Shown here in pieces: positions 1-8,397 of a stretch of DNA of 64,000 nt; within the stretch, counting starts at the first letter, position 1, and every line of letters begins with the position of its first letter. This DNA comes from JAADFF01 sp013153035 (lineage in GTDB: Bacteria; Coprothermobacterota; Coprothermobacteria; Coprothermobacterales; JAADFF01). The DNA lies in NCBI GenBank assembly GCA_026184435.1, contig CP046447.1. One strand, written 5' to 3'. The notes under the pieces were generated by a model. That model searched no databases. It was given only the letters and a program-made list of their open reading frames with translations, and was not told the origin of the DNA. A program made the translations under genes and the position numbers.

Positions 1-270
1 GATAAGCACCTTTTTCAGGGCAGAAGACGGGGCCGAGAAACTTCCCTTCACGGGCTGTGGGTCTGAGCCTATGGGAAGCTCTGGCAGTTTTACCACCGGT
101 GTATCTGTCCATATCTTGTGAAACTGCCTTTGCAGGTAGCGGGCAATGAGTATATCAGTACCCACAGGTAAATGTGGACCGTGCACCTCTACAGGTGAAA
201 GTACGACTGTAAACAATGTATCTTTAGGCAGTTTGTATATCTCTGGAGCTGTTAGTTTCATGTACTCCAT
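1..270 (-). CDS. Creatininase family protein, N-terminal part
   Basis: The first 90 codons run off the left edge of the window. Residues around 25-41 read SPVEVHGPHLPVGTD, which matches the creatininase (creatinine amidohydrolase) family motif with its metal-binding E, H and D residues. The family hydrolyses amide bonds of small cyclic or peptide substrates and includes creatininase, formamide hydrolases of riboflavin/F420 synthesis and MftE; the substrate here cannot be told. The ATG at 270 was chosen because GGAGGTG lies seven bases upstream. The gene is divergent from the OLD-family gene. Family assignment is fairly safe, function is open. Confidence 0.75.
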   Translation of the reverse strand, partial: MEYMKLTAPEIYKLPKDTLFTVVLSPVEVHGPHLPVGTDILIARYLQRQFHKIWTDTPVVKLPELPIGSDPQPVKGSFSAPSSALKKVLI

Positions 271-293
271 TTGTCATCACCTCCAATATACCC

Positions 294-311
294 CTTCCCA
301 TCTATTGTAAT
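294..311. repeat. 18-bp direct repeat, left copy
   Basis: CTTCCCATCTATTGTAAT here is identical to 3123-3140, and similarity continues for about seven more bases with two mismatches. The two copies bracket the OLD-family gene and the presenilin-like gene. They may be the ends of an inserted segment, or a regulator site, since both copies are followed by a -10-like hexamer (TATAAC at 324-329 here). The rest of the 271-501 gap is AT-rich and holds no other clear feature apart from the start signals of the flanking genes. Confidence 0.6.
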
Positions 312-501
312 CCCTTATAGTCATATAACAACTTATTAATAATAATGGGACAAGGACTTGGATGGTGTAAATAGTGCTTACAAAAATAGGCAAGTATTAC
401 ATAAAAGACTCCTTTAGATAGATGTGTAGTTACATTGTAAAATTGATAATATATTTTAGTATGTTCTCATTTATTGAGAATATTACATAGGGGGGCATAA
501 A

Positions 502-2373
502 ATGAAGCTGAAATTGAAATCATTAATTCTTGAGAACTTCAGAGGATACTACGGTGAAGTCACAGTTGAATTTGGTGATATTACTGCTTTTATTGGAAAA
601 AATGATGTTGGTAAATCTACCGTCTTGGAGGCTCTTGATATATTTTTTAATGACGGAAAGGGAATAGTCAAAGTTGATAGCGAGGATGTAAATAGAAAGG
701 CACGAGAAGAAGGAAAAGAAGAATTTTCTATTGGGGTGATTTTTACTGTCTCCGAAGGTTTTAAGATAATGGGGGATAATTCAATAGATTTAGAAAAAGA
801 ATATCTTTTAAATGCAGATAAAAATTTGGAAATACGGAAGATCTATAAAAATGGTAGGTTGAAAGATATATATCTAGTTGCAAATCATCCAAGCAATGAT
901 TCATTTATAAAAAATCTGATATTTAAGAGTACCAAAGAGCTTAAAGACTTTGTTATAGATAAAAACATAACATGTGATGGTGATAAGAGAAAAACGGAGA
1001 CTTTGAGGGAATGTATTAGAGATTATTATGAAAAAAACGATGGAGGGCTTGTACTGGAAGATATAAACATTAATATAACTAAGACAGATATTTGGAAGCA
1101 GGTAAAGAGTAAAATGCCATTCTACGCTCTTTTTAAAGCAGATAGAACTAACACAGATGATAATCCAGAGATACAAGACCCCTTGAAAATTATAATAGAA
1201 GAAGTTCTTAAGAGTGAAGAAGTTAGTAAAAAGCTTGAAGAAGTGGCACGTGTGGTAAAGGGAAAAATAGAAGAAACAATGGAACTGACATTGGAAGAAT
1301 TAAAGAGTATTAATCCCGAAGTAGCTAACAGTTTGTTGCCATATATCCCAGATACAGACCAATTGAAATGGCGTGATGTTTTCAAGAAGATAACAATTAT
1401 TAGTGATGATGAGGTTCCTTTGAATAAGAGAGGAAGCGGTGTTCGTAGACTGGTTCTTTTAAGTTTTCTTTCGTCTCAGGCAAAGCGTAGGCAAGAAGCA
1501 GAAAATTTGTCATCTATTATTTATGCTATTGAAGAGCCTGAAACCTCGCAACATCCGGATTTCCAAAAGAAATTGATAGATAGTCTTGTAGATTTATCTA
1601 AAGCTGCTAACACGCAGGTTATAATAACGACCCATAGCCCTTCTATTGCTCAATTACTTCCTATCTCAAGTTTAAGACTGATTAAGAAGGAAGATGGAAT
1701 ACCTACTATTAAGTCTAATGATGAAAAAATATTGCTTGAAATAGCTGAAACTTTGGGGATAAATCCTGTATTAAGTAAGCTTGTTATCTGTGTTGAAGGA
1801 GAGAATGACAGGGCATTTTTACTAAATATAAATAATAATATACCTGAATTAAAAGAAATTGTGGCTCTTCATGCTGATAGAATTTCTATAATTCCTATGG
1901 GAGGTTCGAATTTAAAATCGTGGGTTGAACGTAATTATTTAGAAGGAGCTGGTGTTATTGAGTTCCATCTTTATGATAGGGATGCTAATCATCAATATAA
2001 AAAATGGGTCGATAAAGTTAATCAAAGAAGGAATTCTTTTGGCACCTTGACTCAGAAGAGGGAAATGGAGAATTATGTTCACTGGAGATTGATCCAAAAT
2101 TTTTTCAGAGAAAAGCATAACTGTGATATTGACTTTAGTTCGGTACAAGAGAATTGGGACAATTTAGATGTTCCTAAATATGTAATGGAGTATTTGGCCA
2201 AAAAGTGTAAAAAGGATATACCAGAGAAGGAAATAAAGAGAATAATCAACTATAGCATTTCAAAGAAAATGACGAAAGAGTTGTTTGAGGAGTTAAATGC
2301 ATGGCAAGAGGTTAGGGGATGGTTTGAACAAATAAGAAGATTGATTAATAAAACAGTTGATAGAAAGAGGTGA
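502..2373 (+). CDS. OLD-family ATP-dependent endonuclease (AAA ATPase + TOPRIM)
   Basis: A 623-residue protein with an ABC/SMC-like ATPase: Walker A GKNDVGKST at 32-40, Walker B plus catalytic acid in AIEEPETSQHP near 342-352, and a TTHSPS switch histidine near 376. The C-terminal third is a TOPRIM nuclease: VEGENDR near 431 supplies the glutamate and YDRDAN near 490 the DxD pair. A KREMENY segment near 518 recalls the (R/K)REIENY block of DUF4435/TOPRIM nucleases. OLD proteins are DNA nucleases that commonly act in phage defence. No UvrD-like partner follows, so it is not a GajAB (class 2) pair; a fused PARIS-like ATPase/TOPRIM is an alternative. The gene is visibly AT-richer than its neighbours, and the flanking direct repeat suggests transfer. 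The ATG follows GGGGGG. Confidence 0.85.
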   Translation: MKLKLKSLILENFRGYYGEVTVEFGDITAFIGKNDVGKSTVLEALDIFFNDGKGIVKVDSEDVNRKAREEGKEEFSIGVIFTVSEGFKIMGDNSIDLEKEYLLNADKNLEIRKIYKNGRLKDIYLVANHPSNDSFIKNLIFKSTKELKDFVIDKNITCDGDKRKTETLRECIRDYYEKNDGGLVLEDININITKTDIWKQVKSKMPFYALFKADRTNTDDNPEIQDPLKIIIEEVLKSEEVSKKLEEVARVVKGKIEETMELTLEELKSINPEVANSLLPYIPDTDQLKWRDVFKKITIISDDEVPLNKRGSGVRRLVLLSFLSSQAKRRQEAENLSSIIYAIEEPETSQHPDFQKKLIDSLVDLSKAANTQVIITTHSPSIAQLLPISSLRLIKKEDGIPTIKSNDEKILLEIAETLGINPVLSKLVICVEGENDRAFLLNINNNIPELKEIVALHADRISIIPMGGSNLKSWVERNYLEGAGVIEFHLYDRDANHQYKKWVDKVNQRRNSFGTLTQKREMENYVHWRLIQNFFREKHNCDIDFSSVQENWDNLDVPKYVMEYLAKKCKKDIPEKEIKRIINYSISKKMTKELFEELNAWQEVRGWFEQIRRLINKTVDRKR

Positions 2374-2423
2374 GAAATCTTCCTGTATGAGTGTATTGAT
2401 TTTATGAAATGGGAGATGATTTT

Positions 2424-3053
2424 ATGAAGGCTTACATGTGGGTGTATATGTACATTGTTTTGGTTCATATAGTTGTAGCTGTTTCGGCGTTAGTATTTTT
2501 CTATGTTCCATTCTATGTATCTGCTCTTTTTATATTTCTCTCTTTGGTAACTTTCTTTTATCTATGGAGAAGGGAATATGAAAAAATATATCTTCTGCAC
2601 TCAGCTAACAACATTTTGCTGTGTGCTGCTGCTGGTGTAGTGTTTGTTAAGCTAGTGCCCGATGTATCTTTTATCTTTGGTTTTGTGGTGGCAGTGGCAC
2701 TCATAGATATTGTCAGTTTTACCGGCTGGGGAAAGCGCTTTCCGAATAGAAAGATGGCGGAGAATGTGGCTTTGGCAAAAAGGTTATCTGCAAGCCTGCC
2801 TATACCGGGTATAGATGAGGTGTATCAGATAACGGGTATGGGAGATATGTTCTTGTCCTCGATTGTTGCTTCTTCTGCTATAAAGTTCTTTCCTGCCGTA
2901 GCATGGATAGGTGTGGTATCTGTCGTGTTTGGTCAAGTGCTGAATATATTGCTTGTCCATGTGATGAGAAAAAGAAAAAATTATGTAGGAGTTCCTGCTG
3001 CTCCTGCCGTTGTGTTTTTATACATCTTCCTTCTACTTATATTCCATAGCTGA
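2424..3053 (+). CDS. Small presenilin/SPP-like GxGD intramembrane aspartyl protease (candidate)
   Basis: A 209-residue, strongly hydrophobic protein with about seven membrane segments (near 10-30, 31-48, 62-77, 81-99, 138-155, 157-181, 188-207). D95 sits late in segment 4 (ALIDIVSF), GMGD at 138-141 starts segment 5, and PAAP at 191-194 starts the last segment. This order, with a hydrophilic loop between the two aspartates, is that of presenilin and signal peptide peptidase (family A22), whose signatures are YD, GxGD and PAL. Prepilin peptidases (A24) share GxGD but lack the terminal PAxP segment, so they fit less well. The ATG at 2424 is preceded by GGGAG at good spacing; the in-frame ATG at 2409 has none. 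It lies 50 bp after the OLD gene. The substrate is unknown. Confidence 0.6.
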   Translation: MKAYMWVYMYIVLVHIVVAVSALVFFYVPFYVSALFIFLSLVTFFYLWRREYEKIYLLHSANNILLCAAAGVVFVKLVPDVSFIFGFVVAVALIDIVSFTGWGKRFPNRKMAENVALAKRLSASLPIPGIDEVYQITGMGDMFLSSIVASSAIKFFPAVAWIGVVSVVFGQVLNILLVHVMRKRKNYVGVPAAPAVVFLYIFLLLIFHS

Positions 3054-3058
3054 TATTC

Positions 3059-3086
3059 CGTGAGTGGTACCTCATGTTTTTTTTTT
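3059..3086 (+). terminator. Rho-independent terminator
   Basis: A six-pair stem (CGTGAG/CTCATG, one G-U pair) with a six-base loop is followed by ten T residues, just after the presenilin-like gene. The stem is short, the T tract strong. Confidence 0.6.
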
Positions 3087-3122
3087 GTTTAAAAGGTTGT
3101 GTTTTTCTCTTTCCAGAATCGT

Positions 3123-3140
3123 CTTCCCATCTATTGTAAT
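3123..3140. repeat. 18-bp direct repeat, right copy
   Basis: Perfect copy of 294-311 in the same orientation. It lies in the gap before the 3195 lipoprotein gene, nine bases upstream of the TATAAT at 3150, so it could also act as a promoter-proximal regulatory site. Confidence 0.6.
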
Positions 3141-3149
3141 TCCTCATGT

Positions 3150-3155
3150 TATAAT
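3150..3155 (+). promoter_or_regulatory. -10 box of the 3195 lipoprotein gene
   Basis: A perfect TATAAT lies 39 bases before the start codon; no good -35 hexamer is seen at 16-18 bp, which leaves room for an activator at the adjacent repeat (3123-3140). Confidence 0.45.
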
Positions 3156-3194
3156 AAAAATATATAAAGGCTTCTTAAAACAGGGGGGATAAAG

Positions 3195-4889
3195 ATGAAA
3201 AGGGCATGGGCAGCAATTATTGTGCTATCTATAATATTTACCTCAATGATATTTGTGGGGTGTGGTGCAGATCGCACGACGATGGCAGATGTGGTGCGCT
3301 ACTACGGTGCCGATGGTACTATGGGGCTACTCTTTGAGTGGACAAATATTACCACTTACGACGATAAAGACCTGAAAGAGATATCTTCTGACATGTCATC
3401 ACTGGCCAAAGGAATCCTTGTGTATATACCATCTTATGGTCTGATGGGAACAGCTATGAATCCTATGGCCTTGTGGAAGAATCTGCTTATTGTTGTTGAT
3501 ACACCATCTGAGATGTCAGACAAAGACTTTGCAGATAAACTGTCTACTTTCATGAATAAGTGGTTTGATGTCAAGATGTCTGTTTCTACCGACGGCGATA
3601 AGGTGGCTATAACATTTATGGATACCAAACTGTATGTCTACAGTGTGGGTAAAATGAAAGTCTTGACAGGTAATAGCACACTGAAAAAACGCAGTGAACC
3701 TCCTAGATACCTTGACAAAGTGCTTGATAGCATGCTGTCTTTAAAGGGAGATTACAGGGTAGCTCTTTTCAACGAGGATACCTATGGGGTGCTTGCATTT
3801 ACCGGTGGCAGTACCCAGCTGATGGGCAAATTTAGATTGGGTATAGCCGTAGAAGGTGGTTTAAAGAAAGAACTGCTACCGCAGTATGCACCAGTGCCCG
3901 AAGACAAAGCTGTGGTATTTGGGGCAGTAGATGGGGCACTACTTGATGCCGGTTATAAGGCTCTTCAGAAGATTGCCGGTGGATTTATAAAGCCTGCTAA
4001 TATACCCCACGGCATGCAGATATCCACGGTGATATCTGATTATACGGGGAATGCCCTATCAATAGTTACCATAGGTGGAATTACACCAGAGGAGCTATTT
4101 GATCTTATAGGGAAACTCGAGGGACGAAGACCAAGTGTCACTTCTGTAGAGTGGGATGGTGGCATTACCCTGTATAAGATTGACGGGGCTGTATCACCAT
4201 ACAAAGACGGCATAATATATGGGTTTATTAGCAAACAGCCTACAGAGGCTGTGCTGAGGGAATTTTTCACAGATAAATATAAAGAGTTTGCCCAAACATA
4301 TACTGATCTCATTGGTAGAGATGATATTCACCTTATAGGATTTGTAAAGATAGATGACGACATGGTTGCCAAAGAATTTAAAGATGCCGTACCCCATAAA
4401 GTTACTATTGAAGTGTATGGTACTGACGAGCTGACACTTCAAATGACCATGGACAAACCAGTTGATTTGAAGAAAGAGATATACAAGTATATAAGGGACT
4501 TTAAGAGTTTGACTGTAGCATCTCAAATGAAAAACAAGGTAGAGAGGGCTAGAAGTGATCTTGTTGGACTAGGATTTTCTGTTTCTGTTTTCTATACGAA
4601 GTATGGCCATCTCCCAAATGATAAGCAAGAACTTCTTTCTGCACTGGATGATTTTATTAAGCAGAGGGTATGGCTAAATGGAAAGCATTTTTCTGATGTT
4701 GTAATGTCTGATACCACTATCTACAAACCAGAAGGTGCCGACGATGCCATTTTATGTATACAGGTGCCACAGGAATATATTAAATATGCTGGTGGTCAGT
4801 ATGCCGTTATGCACCTTGGCGATTTTATAAAGACAAGTCAACTGAAAAATCCGGCAGACCTTGTTATGTTTCTCTCCGAGTGCAGATAA
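3195..4889 (+). CDS. Large secreted lipoprotein of unknown function
   Basis: A 564-residue protein starting with a lipoprotein signal peptide: MKR, a hydrophobic stretch and the lipobox IFVGC near residues 19-23, so it should be anchored to the outer face of the membrane. The mature part is a soluble alpha/beta protein without cysteine clusters or a recognisable catalytic motif. It is monocistronic: its own -10 box lies upstream and a strong hairpin terminator follows at 4914. A GGGGGG Shine-Dalgarno sequence precedes the ATG. I do not recognise the family. Confidence 0.8.
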   Translation: MKRAWAAIIVLSIIFTSMIFVGCGADRTTMADVVRYYGADGTMGLLFEWTNITTYDDKDLKEISSDMSSLAKGILVYIPSYGLMGTAMNPMALWKNLLIVVDTPSEMSDKDFADKLSTFMNKWFDVKMSVSTDGDKVAITFMDTKLYVYSVGKMKVLTGNSTLKKRSEPPRYLDKVLDSMLSLKGDYRVALFNEDTYGVLAFTGGSTQLMGKFRLGIAVEGGLKKELLPQYAPVPEDKAVVFGAVDGALLDAGYKALQKIAGGFIKPANIPHGMQISTVISDYTGNALSIVTIGGITPEELFDLIGKLEGRRPSVTSVEWDGGITLYKIDGAVSPYKDGIIYGFISKQPTEAVLREFFTDKYKEFAQTYTDLIGRDDIHLIGFVKIDDDMVAKEFKDAVPHKVTIEVYGTDELTLQMTMDKPVDLKKEIYKYIRDFKSLTVASQMKNKVERARSDLVGLGFSVSVFYTKYGHLPNDKQELLSALDDFIKQRVWLNGKHFSDVVMSDTTIYKPEGADDAILCIQVPQEYIKYAGGQYAVMHLGDFIKTSQLKNPADLVMFLSECR

Positions 4890-4913
4890 AAAGCAGAGTT
4901 GATTTTAACTATA

Positions 4914-4944
4914 AAAAAGGCCTCCCCATACGGGAGGCCTTTTC
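4914..4944. terminator. Bidirectional terminator
   Basis: Stem AAAAGGCCTCCC/GGGAGGCCTTTT with a short loop, between the convergent lipoprotein and chemoreceptor genes. The A and T tracts on either side make it usable from both strands. Confidence 0.85.
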
Positions 4945-4960
4945 CTTACAGCCTTTGAGA

Positions 4961-6265
4961 CTATTCCTTGGTTTCATAGTGTAGTCCCATCTGTTCGAGC
5001 TTCTCGTTGATATCCTTGGCAATTTCGAATGTATTTCTCACCATACCTTCGATGGTGTGGAGTGATGCGGTCTGGGTTTCTATCTCTGCAATGTTGTTTT
5101 CAATAATGCCATTGATAGACTCAACTCTGTGTGCTATCTCAACCATGGCATTAGAGACAGATTCTGTGGAAGAAGAGATAGAAGATATGCTATCGGCTAT
5201 TTCTTCTAGCTTGGAGACAATATCGCCCACAGAAGATGTGACAATCTCCAGTTTCTCTCCTGCTTCGTCTGCCAGGGCTGATCCTTCTTCTATCTTGGTG
5301 GCAATGTCTGCTGCCTTTTTCTCTGCAGAACGGACATGACCCTCAAGTCTACGGAAGGTCTCGTATATCTGTTCTGATGCTTCTTTAGACTGTTCTGCCA
5401 GGGTGCGTATTTCCGAAGCTACCACGGCAAAGCCCTTTCCTGCCTCGCCGGCACGGGCTGCCTCTATGGCTGCGTTGAGGGCAAGAAGGTTAGTCTTATC
5501 GGCAATGCCCTGTATGGTGTTGACAAACTCTTCTATTTCGCCGGTGGCCTTTTCAAAGGCATGCACCAGTTCTGTGATTTCATCGGACACCGTGCCTATT
5601 TCTTTAAGTTTTTCAATAGATTGGGCTACAACAGTGCTGGCTCTGTGAACATTTTCTACAGCCTGACGGCTGTATTCAACAGATTGCTTGGTGTTTCTAT
5701 CTATGACCTGAACACTGGCGTTGATTTCTTCTGTAGAAGCTGTAACATTTTCTATTTCTGCGGTAATCTCCTCAAGATTTTCCGTAGCCTCTTCGAGGTG
5801 GTCTTCAGATATTGTGATACTCTTGGTGATTTCTTCTATACTCCTCATAATGTTTTCCATGTTTTCTACAAGTTTTTTATTGTCATTGGATAGTTGATGT
5901 AGATTTTCTACAAGTAGTTTTCTGAACTCTGCCAGTTCGTTTTTTAGCTGTATGATTTCAGGAAATGTTAAAATTCGTCTATCTTCTGGAAGCTCTTTTC
6001 CTTCCTTAAGTGCTTTGGTATACTCAAGGAACATTTTTAGTGGTCCCACAATGAGGCGATATGTAATGATTGTAAATATGGTAAGCAAAAGCCATACACC
6101 AAATGAAGATATCCATATGAAGTTTGATATACGTTTGACAGCTTCTGGGGTGATACCTGGTAGTGCCTTTATCATGCCCACTGTGTAGTATGCTCCGTAT
6201 CCGAATATGAAGAGCAGAATGATTAGCATAATGGTGAGACCTAGCTTCATTGACATCCTACCCAT
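4961..6265 (-). CDS. Methyl-accepting chemotaxis protein without a sizeable external sensor domain
   Basis: A 434-residue transducer. Two membrane helices lie near residues 7-27 and 44-64, separated by only about 15-20 residues, so there is no room for an external ligand domain; signals would be sensed in the membrane or cytoplasm. A HAMP-like linker leads into long coiled coils and the conserved signalling tip (NLLALNAAIEAARAGE), which binds CheA and CheW. No chemotaxis kinase gene is in the window. The ATG at 6265 was preferred over the upstream TTG because GGAGGTG lies six bases before it. It is transcribed alone, convergent with the lipoprotein gene. Confidence 0.9.
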   Translation of the reverse strand: MGRMSMKLGLTIMLIILLFIFGYGAYYTVGMIKALPGITPEAVKRISNFIWISSFGVWLLLTIFTIITYRLIVGPLKMFLEYTKALKEGKELPEDRRILTFPEIIQLKNELAEFRKLLVENLHQLSNDNKKLVENMENIMRSIEEITKSITISEDHLEEATENLEEITAEIENVTASTEEINASVQVIDRNTKQSVEYSRQAVENVHRASTVVAQSIEKLKEIGTVSDEITELVHAFEKATGEIEEFVNTIQGIADKTNLLALNAAIEAARAGEAGKGFAVVASEIRTLAEQSKEASEQIYETFRRLEGHVRSAEKKAADIATKIEEGSALADEAGEKLEIVTSSVGDIVSKLEEIADSISSISSSTESVSNAMVEIAHRVESINGIIENNIAEIETQTASLHTIEGMVRNTFEIAKDINEKLEQMGLHYETKE

Positions 6266-6516
6266 CTCCGTCACCTCCGCCTTCAAGGGTTTTTGGTTTT
6301 TCCCTCCCAGCTCCGCCGCATATAACCAGATAGGGTGTAAACACTCACTTTGTTAATACCAAAAAATCTGCTGCATAATGAAAACTAACCCTACTGCTAA
6401 TAATATTCTAACACCGCAAGAGTTCACTACTGATACGAGAGTTTATATTTCTGTACCTCATGAATTTATGCGTGAGGCTGTTCTTCCGATAAACAATATT
6501 GAAAGGGGTGTGAGAT

Positions 6517-7830
6517 GTGAAAAGAGTTGTTGGTATGGTCGTGATATTGGTTATTATATTGGCTTTGATATATGTGACACCAAGCGGTGCACAATCTTAT
6601 CTATCGCATGACTATTGTAGTGTAGCTCTAAAAGGTTCAACGGTGTATTTTTACCTTGTCAATCCATCGTCTGAGTCTATTAGACATGTATATCAAACGT
6701 CTCAGCATATAGACTACTTTGTGTTTGGTAAAAGATTTTACTACCACTACGCCGACGGGAAGGACTTCATGCAGGCTGTAACATATATAGATGTTCCTCC
6801 CGGTGGCAGAGTCCTTATAGATACATTCTCGCTGCCAGATATAAATGGCCCTTATTACATCTATGCCGACTTTCTTGTGTGTCAGCCACGATTGTATGTG
6901 GTGAAAAAGGGTGTCATATCTGAAGAACTACCCTCTTTATTTGCCACCAAGGTAGAGACAAATGGCTATTATTTTGATATTGGTGAGACACTGTCGGTAA
7001 CGGTATCTCTTGTCTCCCGTGTACCGCTGGGAGGCAGCGCCTATATAGATATAGACTTTTCTCCTCAGCCTGTGCTAACTGTATTTTATGAAGATGGTTC
7101 TATAGATAGTGAGACATTTACAGGTACCACGGTAAGGCTGTCTGGTGGTGAAGATATCCTGTTTTTGAGACGTATTAGGGTAAGAAATCCTATAAAGGCC
7201 ATATATGTGCTACTAGATGGTGTGTCTTTCACCATAGGTGGTAATTCTGACCAGTATATAGAGAAAATGCCTCCTGTGGCCGTGCCCATATATACTATAA
7301 AACCCGGAGAGGAACCTATTATTACAGGTGTGCCATATTGGGCACAAGACGATGTCTTTTATATGTATAAAAAGCGTATTCTTCCCAAGTCTGTTTTTGT
7401 GGGTATGGAAGATAATATTACCCGTGAAGAGCTTATTAGGGGTATTGCCTCTATTATGCATGTGCCGGCCATGAGCTTTTCACATACATTTAGCGATGTT
7501 CGAAAATATGTGTGGGGTAGCTATCTATCTGGTATGCAGTGGTATCATTTGCTAAGTGGTTTTCCCGATGGTACGGTAAAAGGCGATAAGTATCTTACCC
7601 GTGCCCAGATGGCGGTGATTCTTGCCCGCATACTGCCACCAAAGCCTTCGAAGGTGTCGTTTTCCGATGTGAAACAGACAGATTGGTACTTTCCTTATAT
7701 AAAGGCCATCTCCGGCTACGGTATACTGAGAGGTTGGAATGGTAAATTTTATCCAGATAAGACTCTATCTAAGGCTGAGGCAACTGTAATGCTACGCCGT
7801 ATTATGCCCCTTGTAGAGCCCCTTCCGTGA
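6517..7830 (+). CDS. SLH-domain surface protein
   Basis: A 437-residue exported protein. The GTG start follows a GGGGTG ribosome site and opens a signal sequence (MKRVVGMVVILVIILALIYV) that ends near GAQS. The central part is beta-rich and unrecognised. The C-terminal third has two clear S-layer homology repeats (FSDV...GFPDGTVKG..LTRAQMAVILARIL and FSDV..TDW..YIKAISGYGILRGWNGKFYPD..LSKAEA) and a weaker one before them (near 285-320). SLH domains anchor proteins to cell-wall polysaccharide, so it is a wall or S-layer associated protein. The 6266-6516 gap upstream contains only a short unsupported reading frame and no clear promoter. Confidence 0.85.
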   Translation: MKRVVGMVVILVIILALIYVTPSGAQSYLSHDYCSVALKGSTVYFYLVNPSSESIRHVYQTSQHIDYFVFGKRFYYHYADGKDFMQAVTYIDVPPGGRVLIDTFSLPDINGPYYIYADFLVCQPRLYVVKKGVISEELPSLFATKVETNGYYFDIGETLSVTVSLVSRVPLGGSAYIDIDFSPQPVLTVFYEDGSIDSETFTGTTVRLSGGEDILFLRRIRVRNPIKAIYVLLDGVSFTIGGNSDQYIEKMPPVAVPIYTIKPGEEPIITGVPYWAQDDVFYMYKKRILPKSVFVGMEDNITREELIRGIASIMHVPAMSFSHTFSDVRKYVWGSYLSGMQWYHLLSGFPDGTVKGDKYLTRAQMAVILARILPPKPSKVSFSDVKQTDWYFPYIKAISGYGILRGWNGKFYPDKTLSKAEATVMLRRIMPLVEPLP

Positions 7831-7872
7831 TAGAATGCCTCTAAGAGTGTATTCTTCTTGGAGGTGGTAAGT

Positions 7873-8397
7873 ATGAAGAAACATACTGTCCTCGTGATTG
7901 CCTTGCTTTTGCTTTCATTTATCTTTGTCTCTTGTGGTGTCTCATCTGGTGAAAAGACTTCTTCAGGCTCTACATCCGGAGCATCTACCACCAAGGTGGC
8001 TACAGAGCCAGCTGTAGATAAGGGGGGAATTGTTGTGTCGAAGCCTGTGGAAAAAGGCACGGTGTATGCTTATCTTGAGGTGAAAAAGGACAGTAATGGT
8101 CGTTATGTTGCATATTTTCATGTGAAAAATCCCACAGATAGCACATATGAATATACATCCAACAACGGTTGTGTTGTAGACTGGAAAGTCTTTCAAAAGG
8201 TGGGAGATTCTTGGAGTCTTATATTCCCTAAGAGACCACCTATATGCACCCAGCAGATTGTTGTAGTGCAAGTGAAACCCGGTGAAGACAAAGTTATAAC
8301 TACCGGTGTGTTTCCCGTACTGGATAAACCTGGCACATACCTTATAGAAGGTAGTATGGGAACATTGAAGGCACAGCAGATTATTGAGGTGAAGTAG
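7873..8397 (+). CDS. Lipoprotein with BsuPI-like domain
   Basis: A 174-residue lipoprotein: signal peptide, lipobox IFVSC, then a Ser/Thr/Gly-rich linker and a single beta-sandwich domain. The domain pattern (FHVKNPTDSTYEYT, then VVDWKVFQK, then VKPGEDKVITTGVF and PGTYLIEG) fits BsuPI, the family of the Bacillus intracellular proteinase inhibitor; family membership does not prove inhibition. The ATG at 7873 has GGAGGT upstream; the in-frame TTG at 7858 overlaps that site and is unlikely. It directly abuts the next gene and follows the SLH gene by 42 bases, so these genes are probably one transcript. Confidence 0.75.
   Translation: MKKHTVLVIALLLLSFIFVSCGVSSGEKTSSGSTSGASTTKVATEPAVDKGGIVVSKPVEKGTVYAYLEVKKDSNGRYVAYFHVKNPTDSTYEYTSNNGCVVDWKVFQKVGDSWSLIFPKRPPICTQQIVVVQVKPGEDKVITTGVFPVLDKPGTYLIEGSMGTLKAQQIIEVK

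Noticed and set aside
502..3053. A complete known two-gene defence system (Gabija or PARIS)
   Set aside because: The downstream gene is a membrane protein, not a UvrD-like helicase or AriB nuclease.
294..3140. Reading the 18-mer pair as a remnant CRISPR array
   Set aside because: Only two copies 2.8 kb apart, no spacer-sized gaps and no cas genes.
6378..6611. Small open frame before the SLH gene
   Set aside because: No ribosome site and it overlaps the SLH signal peptide in another frame; treated as non-coding.
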